This document shows positions 58,020 through 64,000 of a stretch of DNA of 64,000 nt, one piece after another. Where the stretch lies: NCBI GenBank assembly GCA_932294295.1, contig OW028580.1, forward strand, positions 7,903,374-7,967,373, given 5' to 3'. The stretch is from Alitta virens (lineage: Eukaryota; Annelida; Polychaeta; Phyllodocida; Nereididae). Each line of letters begins with the position of its first letter. The first letter of the stretch is position 1. The notes below the pieces were generated by a model. The model was not told the origin of the DNA. It was given only the letters and a program-made list of their open reading frames with translations, and did not search any database. Made by a program: the position numbers and the translations under genes.

Positions 58020-58268
58020 CAGTGCAGTCCATAAGTATGTGAACTTTCCTTCACCCAAAATGCAAATTTCTTTAGTGTACTAACGATATAAGTTTCAAAG
58101 ATTATCTAGAAATAAAAGTGATAATATATGTTACAATTCACAGCTTTTAATCATTTAAACGAATGTCTCTAGATATAAAAAAATTGAAATTCAGTTAAAA
58201 AATAGTTTTTTTTTTTTATCAGTGGGTTTTTTTTTTCATCGGGGTTCACTAACTTATGCACGGCACTG
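58020..58268. mobile_element. Tc1/mariner-type MITE, TA-flanked
   Basis: The left end CAGTGCAGTCCATAAGTATG and the inverse of the right end, CAGTGCCGTGCATAAGTTAG, match at all but a few of the first 25 positions, and GTGAAC continues in both. TA flanks both sides (58018-58019, 58269-58270). It is 249 bases, AT-rich inside, with no coding sequence. Confidence 0.9.
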
Positions 58269-58270
58269 TA

Positions 58271-58730
58271 TTAATTGAGACAATGTAAAATACCTTTTAT
58301 ATCCCAATAATTGTAAAACCACTTGATCAATGACATTTTTACGTCCCAAGGTCAAAGTTTACCTCCAAGGTCAAACTAATGAGACAGTCGATTCGCCATC
58401 GGACAATTCGTCCTCTACAAAGTTGCAGACCTAATGGCGCATAATGATGAAACCAATTGGGTCGTTCATCAGCATGTCAGAAGAAAATAGGCTGGGGATA
58501 TTTTGACCAGTCGTTTCGCCACCACTCTTAAGATGGCTAACTCGACTGGAGGCCGAAAGGTCTTTCACTCTGTCTGATTGTCACGTTATTCTATCGCACC
58601 CCAATCATTAAATGGACTTTTGTTTGAAATGTTCTCAAATATTTGTTTCCATGCTTCCAGGTTTGTTTCTCCATTTCATGTTAAGTGCAATTGTAGGGTT
58701 GGTGAATGATGTCCCCATAGTTCTTTTTAC
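58271..58730. other. no recognisable gene
   Basis: The segment has GC-richer words (CGATTCGCCATCGGACAATTC) that loosely recall 63.4 kb, where TGACGAATTGGC recurs. No frame of interest. Confidence 0.4.
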
Positions 58731-58732
58731 AA

Positions 58733-58772
58733 GATAGATAGATAGATAGATGGATAGATGCATAGATAGATA
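58733..58772. repeat. (GATA)n microsatellite beside SINE-B
   Basis: About nine GATA units, some imperfect, next to the 3' end of an antisense SINE-B. Confidence 0.85.
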
Positions 58773-58774
58773 TA

Positions 58775-58915
58775 TGTAGAAAGTGCAGCCCTCTAAGGCA
58801 AATCTTTGTCGCTATCGAGGGTTGATTGATAGATGAGAGAGAGGAAGAGTCCACCCATCTTACACATTTACCTCACGAGTGGGATCTTTTACTCGCCTCA
58901 ACATAGACATGGCAA
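58775..58915 (-). mobile_element. SINE-B fragment, antisense (subfamily of 1.3 kb)
   Basis: CCCTCTAAGGCAAATC, CGCTATCGAGGGTTGATTGA, AGAGTCCACCCATCTTACAC and GGATCTTTTACTCGCCTCAA, matching the 1313-1512 copy phrase by phrase. Confidence 0.8.
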
Positions 58916-59059
58916 TGAAGCTTTACTTAATGGTTACCTCACCATAACACAACCTTGTCATTGACGTCACAGAGACTTGATAATCAAGGTCTAGCAAGGG
59001 TTGTTCTTAGTAGTGAGGTTCACCTTATACATGTAGAGTGGTTTTTATGGCTCCTCTTG

Positions 59060-59245
59060 AGGGCGGGGGCCTAGCTCAGAGGTAGCGCTCTGGGCTTCCA
59101 ACCGCTGGGTCCCGGGTTCGTTTCCCGGTCGAGCCTTAGTTGGATGGCTGTTTCATCCTTCGTCTCATTGCCATGGTCTCTGCCTGTCCTAATTAGCCCA
59201 ACTGGTGCAGAAATACAGGACGTAAAGCCCTAATCACCCACCCAC
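59060..59245 (+). mobile_element. SINE-A copy, full length, perfect TSD
   Basis: Head with A box TAGCTCAGAGG (59072-59082) and a B box with one change (GGTTCGTTTCC). Complete body and tail. Flanked by the perfect 15-base duplication TTATGGCTCCTCTTG (59045-59059, 59246-59260). Confidence 0.95.
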
Positions 59246-59260
59246 TTATGGCTCCTCTTG

Positions 59261-60330
59261 GTTTAAGATTTAATGGCGATGTGGTCCTATTAGTAACACA
59301 ACTGTTATTAAAAAGACTTAGGGCAAATATGAATTACAATGTGTACATCATATGCCCTGACTATACCAAAAACTGTATAATTCCACATGATAGATTCAAT
59401 GCATGTCTCCTGTGGATTGTTATATAATCTGTTATGGATTATTATCACAATGCTATTAATAAGAATTCTAGATGAATATTTAACATTGCCTTGTATCTAA
59501 TCTCTACCTCTAAAAAAAAGGAATAAAGTGTCAAATTTAACCGAGAAATTATTGAGAATTATTACTAGGAATTACTGCTTTTGGTGATAAATTACCTTAA
59601 AATTGCTAACAAATGTATTTGCTAGATACTAACAACATTTGTTATTTACAATAGTTCATTCAGTATAAGTAAGGGAGTTTGTCAAAAGAACAGTGAATGT
59701 TTTGTCTTTAATTTGATTTTCGTATTAACCACTGTATATTGTCTTTTTGACTTTAAAACATTGCGGACTGTTGAATTTGTGGCACAAGCATTTGTACTTC
59801 TTTCACATCAAGTAAGCTATGTTTGTTGGTGAGACTTGTTGCAAATTTCATGCTTGCAGCATATTTTGTTCCTCTGACCAAATATGTTGCCTTTGCAGGA
59901 GATAAACAGTCACCTACAGAAGATATATAGATGATAAATATTTATGGAAGCATTTTGCCCTGGCTTTCAAGTTCCTGTTGGTTGCCAGCAAATCTCCAAT
60001 AAGCTAGGAGGGCAGGAGATTTTTCTGCCAGTAATTCAACCCCAGAAGAGGGTATCATATTACTCTGAGTGTAATTCAATCGTAATGCAGGCCCACAATG
60101 TGTTGGGAATCATATATCTGTGGAGTATGAACATTACAGACAAGAGAAAAAAATTGCCCAAAGGTGAATGCTTTTGTGGGCAAATTATAAGCTGTATGTC
60201 AGCACTTTGCTGATGCAGTAACATAGGTGGTACAACTCAATATAGATATATAAATATGTCAAATGTAAATGTATCTGGGGTTTAGTGTCTTCAATTACGT
60301 AATTGACGTACTCTGCTGACTTCACAATAT
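59261..60330. other. no recognisable gene
   Basis: AT-rich; the 89-codon frame at 59944-60213 has no recognisable motif. Confidence 0.4.
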
Positions 60331-60334
60331 AACC

Positions 60335-60665
60335 CTTAGCAGGCCTGATCAGACTTGAGCCTTTCTCAGCTGCCTGAGGGGGTGGGGGCCTAGCTCAGTG
60401 GTAGCGCGCTGGGCTTCCAACCACTGGGTCCCGGTTTCAATTCCCGGTAGAGCCTATGTTGGATGGCTGTTTCATCCTTCGTCTCATTGCCATGGTCCCT
60501 ACCTGTCCTAATTAGCCCAACTGGTGCAGAAATACAGGACGTAAAGCCCTAATCCACCACCACCACCTCAGCTGCCTGAGGAGCATACGCCCAGCGTGCA
60601 GCCTGTTAGGCGCTTCTAAGGTCAATAACTCTATAACTGCCATCTCTGCCTGTAGCCAAGTACTT
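60335..60665 (-). mobile_element. SINE-D copy, antisense, interrupted by SINE-A
   Basis: GCAGGCCTGATCAGACTTGA, GCCTTTCTCAGCTGCCTGAG, then after the SINE-A, AGCATACGCCCAGCGTGCAG and CATCTCTGCCTGTAGCCAAG, parallel the 61.8-kb copy. The tRNA-like head is missing here. Confidence 0.75.
60380..60566 (+). mobile_element. SINE-A copy in SINE-D, perfect TSD
   Basis: Complete; the B box reads GGTTTCAATTCC (altered). Tail CCACCACCACCACC. Flanked by the perfect 15-base duplication CTCAGCTGCCTGAGG (60365-60379, 60567-60581), which is SINE-D sequence. Confidence 0.94.
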
Positions 60666-61790
60666 AAAAACTCAGAACTCAGAATTTTTTTTATTAATAT
60701 TACATATATATAATGCATATAATTGTACAGAAAGCATTACTGCGCTCATGGTGTTTGAACAAGACATATTTATGTAATAAAGATGACACCTCCATGATAA
60801 ATATCTTGATAAAAACATTAATTGCATATTGATTGATGTAATTGTTGAATGATTCTTTGTTGATAATATCAATAGATAGTATCGAATAAGCATTGCTAGA
60901 CTGATGGATTGATCGATCGATTGGTTCTGAGCACAATCGGTGGATGATTTTGAAGTAACTAAGTTCTTGTGTGTTAATAATGATATCATGGTGTAAGAAC
61001 TAATTGGTTGATTGTTGTATAAATAAATGGTTGATACTGAAAAGAATCGATCGATGATATTGAATGAGGTTGAATCGATTAATGTAAATTCCGTATTGAT
61101 ACAATCGATAACTCGTTTTGGATCGATCGGCTTTAGCACGTTCCTCTGTCAGCCTAACAAATGTCTCGCTTCATATCATTTTCCCATCTTAATCAGCTTC
61201 ATTCATGCTCCTTTTATCATTGTATTTATGGGTTTTAATTAATCAAATTGCATGGCTCTAATTAACAGCCCCTTGTGTCAGCCATGCACATTAAGGAATC
61301 TGTGCCAGAGATGAATTTGTGTTTAATATTGAAAATTCAACAGATTTCAATCAATTATAATAACAATACAGGAAGACATCAAGTATGCAATGACAGCATT
61401 CCTGTCTGAACACTCTAAAATGCAGCAGGAGCGCCCTAATTAGTGTCTTCAAAATGGGCAATTCGATTTCAAATGTGTACAATGTGTCATAGAGGTCAGT
61501 AAAGATAGGCACCAAAGTCCATAATGTTTTGACATTAGGTTTGTCCATCAGATTTATGGATTACCAATGAGGCAGATGTAATGATAGCATGATAAAATGT
61601 TAATTTTCACTGTTATAAGGTCAATGATGTATACACATGACTAGCAATTCCCAGAGAAATTGCAGATAAAGCACTGATCTCTGGGCTGCTAATAATATGT
61701 ACTTGAGAGAAATTCCCTTAACTTAAGGGGCGGGCCTAGAATTAATACAAATGTAAATATAATTAGGTTTTGTGTCTGCTATCCTAAATG
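60666..61790. other. no gene; ATCGAT-rich stretch
   Basis: 60830-61140 has an unusual density of GATCGAT / ATTGATxxx / AATCGAT words on both strands, probably a decayed tandem repeat. Overlapping frames on both strands there are products of that composition. Confidence 0.5.
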
Positions 61791-61794
61791 CATT

Positions 61795-62095
61795 TGGCGA
61801 GCCACAGCTGCCATTACAATTTACACCATTGGCAGGCTTGTTCTAGCTTTAGCCTTTCTCAACTCCCTGGGGAGCATACACCCAGTGTGCAGCCATTGCA
61901 TCACTCCTTTAGTCAATCACTCTACAATTTCCATCACTGCCTATGGCCAAGCACCCATTCACACCTGGGTGGAGTGAAGCAGTGATTCAATGAAGATCTG
62001 TTCAGTTCCTCCATGCCGGGCCTGAGCTTCAACCATTACCATGCGCGTACGAGTCCAATACCTTATCCACTATAACATGGCACCCACACAATAAG
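61795..62095 (-). mobile_element. SINE-D copy, antisense, with tRNA-like head
   Basis: On the minus strand the head at the right reads ATAGTGGATAAGGTATTGGA (A-box region) and GGTTGAAGCTC (altered B box), followed by a body shared with 60335-60665: GCTTGGCCATAGGCAGTGAT and TGTATGCTCCCCAGGG. A third tRNA-derived family, distinct from A and B. Confidence 0.75.
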
Positions 62096-62119
62096 GATAA
62101 ATCAGCTCCCTGAAGTAGA

Positions 62120-62335
62120 GGTTTTACTCTTCATAAGGGTTGATTGATGATTTTGGAGAGAAGTGAGGTCCACACCATGCTACACATCAACCCCATGTAT
62201 GGGATCTTTCCATGTCTCAGTACAGATACCTAATACCAGGCACTGCAATTTTTTGAATACCATACCAGGATTCGAACCCAGGACCTTCAGACTAGTGGAG
62301 ATAATAATGCTTTAACCACTAGGCCGAATGCTTTA
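62120..62335 (-). mobile_element. SINE-B copy, antisense, with head
   Basis: AGGGTTGATTGATGATTTTG, GTCCACACCATGCTACACAT and ATACCTAATACCAGGCAC lead to the tRNA-like head at right: GGATTCGAACCCAGGACC is the B box on the minus strand, TTTAACCACTAGGCCGAAT the A-box region. Confidence 0.8.
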
Positions 62336-62351
62336 TTTCGAACCTGCACAC

Positions 62352-62610
62352 TGTAGACCTAGCTCTCTCATTGCCATGGTCCCTACCTGTCCTAATTAGC
62401 CCATCAGGTGCAGAAATACAGGACGTAAAGCCCTAATCCACCACCACCACCACCAGACCTAGCTCAGTGTAGCGTGCTGGACTTTCAACCACTAGGTCCT
62501 GCGTTCATTCCCGGTCGAGCCTCAGTTGCATGGTCCCTGCCTGTCCTAATTAGCCCAACAGATGCAGAAATACAGGACATAACACCCTGATCTGCCCACC
62601 CACTAGCACA
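62352..62610 (+). mobile_element. older SINE-A copy, split by a younger one
   Basis: Its start lies at 62355-62365 (AGACCTAGCTC) and continues after the younger insertion at 62455 with AGCTCAGTGTAGCGTGCTGG, a B-box region GCGTTCATTCCC, and the tail CAGGACATAACACCC. It has a deletion between CCTCAGTTG and CATGGTCCC. Confidence 0.82.
62366..62454 (+). mobile_element. SINE-A, 5'-truncated, inserted in another SINE-A
   Basis: Begins TCTCATTGCCATGGTCCCTA, runs to CAGGACGTAAAGCCC and a CCACCACCACC tail. Flanked by the perfect 11-base duplication AGACCTAGCTC (62355-62365, 62455-62465), which lies in the A-box region of the host SINE. The start point, TCTCATTG, is the same as in the truncated copy at 38157. 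Confidence 0.92.
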
Positions 62611-62918
62611 CCATAGATGAAAACTCCTGTGTCCCGGCGTGCCTTGAAAGTCGTTACCTTATAGCCATAACGATTTCCTTAGTGGATTCCTGCTGACCTT
62701 TTTTCGGCAGCTATGTGCTTTTATAGCTACATAGGGGAAAGGGCAGGTGGAAATGATTATATATTGTGTTGCATAATACAATATATCTCACTATTACGAC
62801 CATTTGTGAACAATTTGATATCGATGTGTTCTTAATTGAGATGTAATAAATTAATCAATCATAAAGCGAAAATATTGCTGTTTCAAACCTCAGGTCATGA
62901 CGATGAGGTGGTCTTAAT
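62611..62918. other. no recognisable gene
   Basis: Contains motif relics (62789-62850, 62903-62920) and a short inverted pair AGCTATGTGC / TAGCTACATAG near 62709-62734. Confidence 0.45.
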
Positions 62919-62932
62919 GACTAAGTGGGCCT

Positions 62933-63121
62933 AGGGCGGGGGCCTAGCTCAGAGGTAGCGCTCTGGGCTTCCAACCGCTGGGTCCCGGGTTCGATTCCCG
63001 GTCGAGCCTAAGTTGGATGGCTGTTTCATCCTTCATCTCATTGCCATGGTCTCTGCCTGTCCTAATTAGCCCAACAGGTGCAGAAATACAGGACATAAAG
63101 CACTAATCACCCACCCACCCC
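62933..63121 (+). mobile_element. SINE-A copy, full length, perfect TSD
   Basis: Complete, with intact A and B boxes. Flanked by the perfect 13-base duplication ACTAAGTGGGCCT (62920-62932, 63122-63134). Confidence 0.95.
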
Positions 63122-63134
63122 ACTAAGTGGGCCT

Positions 63135-64000
63135 CAAGATGAGATATAACATCAAAATGGACAGAACATATATGGGACCATAAGGCTAGTTGGTCTTAAT
63201 AGTGATGTGGTTATAATAGGTGATGTGTGAGGTAGTGGTGTGGCCTTAATGATGAGGTAATCTCAGTATTGAAGTTATGCTGAGTGATGTCCTCCTATAT
63301 ATACACTGTTATTTTGCATTAGTATGATAAACCCATAATGTAATCATGTAGTGTGACTAAACGTCCATTTTGGGACGTTTTTCTAGTGACTATTTGGCAG
63401 TGACGAATTGACCAGTTTACTAGTGACGAATTGGCAATGAGGCGAATTGACCAGCTCCGGATTTTGGCTCCTTACTGGATTAAGATGGAATCATTGACCC
63501 TGTACAGGAAATGAGCTGAATGAGTAGTGTCCTTTTCCAGGTGGGACCATTTATGCTTGATGCACTCATTTTGTATACCAGCAAGAAATTCGATAGTTTC
63601 CATGTAAGATTAATTTCCATATTATTAATCATTCTTTGTGAATCTATGAAAACTACTCTTGACGATCCATGTTTTGGTCCTGCTTTATATAAGTTGAACC
63701 ACAAAATGCAATTGAGCATGGTCATTCCTGTGCATTTTGTTTTCTGTTATAAAAAAAACTAAAATACATTGCATTAAGTTATAAGTGTACCTAGACTTGA
63801 GTTGATGTCATTTAAATATCCACCTTGTATCTTCAATGATCTTTGATAAACTGACTCTTTTTTGTTTTCTAATGGAAGACACCCTCATAAGTTAATGAAA
63901 ATATTTGATAAAGTAGCATCCAACATCAATTTCTTTGTTTCTTTACCCGATTGTTTAGGAACAGGAAGTGCAGCCATTTTGACGGCCATATTGATTGCGT
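63135..64000. other. no gene; motif relics and a small hairpin
   Basis: Motif relics (GGTCTTAATAGTGATGTGG, TTAATGATGAGGTAATC) at 63191-63270. An 8-base perfect hairpin AAACGTCC / GGACGTTT (63358-63380). The two opposite frames at 63480-63762 are mirror images of each other and neither has a motif. Confidence 0.45.

Noticed and set aside
59060..59135. SINE-A heads as functional tRNA genes
   Set aside because: A and B boxes are good and the loop CTTCCAA suggests descent from a Gly-type tRNA, but the D and anticodon stems do not pair properly and every head is fused to the same SINE body.

Overview
The window looks like a gene-poor stretch of an invertebrate animal nuclear genome. It is AT-rich and crowded with tRNA-derived SINEs, LINE remnants, short DNA transposons, tetranucleotide (GATA) arrays and minisatellites. 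I find no host protein-coding exon, rRNA gene, functional tRNA gene or CRISPR array that I can defend. A marine invertebrate, perhaps a lophotrochozoan or mollusc, would fit the I/Nimb-like LINE and the SINE tails, but the phylum is a guess.

Layout. 0-5 kb holds degenerate repeats, a tRNA-like dimer, the first SINE-A and SINE-B copies and a CR1-like LINE remnant (minus strand). 5.3-5.9 kb is an ACT-trinucleotide satellite with a 132-bp higher-order period. 9.0-10.2 kb is a complete non-autonomous DNA transposon with long terminal inverted repeats (TIRs) and a TTA target duplication. 10.3-10.9 kb and 18.5-19.2 kb are two inverted copies of one unclassified ~600-bp repeat. 19-25 kb holds GATA/GACA arrays and a 30-bp minisatellite. 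25-36 kb holds more SINEs, a dead RT fragment, a second CpG-rich transposon-like element, a 61-bp minisatellite, a CAGTCAGC array and two small palindromes. 38 and 50 kb carry inverted copies of a minisatellite-bearing repeat. 41.2-41.7 kb is a diverged ~130-bp tandem array. 44.5-49.9 kb is a full-length LINE flanked by a target-site duplication. 53-64 kb holds a nested palindrome, two TA-flanked MITEs and a dense SINE cluster with nested insertions.

How the parts relate. The LINE (ORF1 with zinc knuckles; ORF2 with endonuclease, reverse transcriptase and RNase H) has an open ORF1 but an ORF2 broken by one stop and two frameshifts. Its 3' end (TAGCCCA, GGTGC, a small hairpin, CGTTAAA, then a CA-rich tail) resembles the 3' end of SINE-A, so this LINE family may supply the machinery that copies SINE-A. 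Two SINE-A copies are 5'-truncated, carry only the tail, and have clear target duplications, as LINE-driven insertion predicts. All 15 SINE-A copies I found lie in the same orientation, and 12 of 13 SINE-B copies lie in the other, which is hard to attribute to chance. A short motif, ACCTC-N-CTATTAAGACCAC, recurs in both orientations across the window and forms the termini of at least one TA-flanked element; I read it as a pogo/Tigger-like MITE family.
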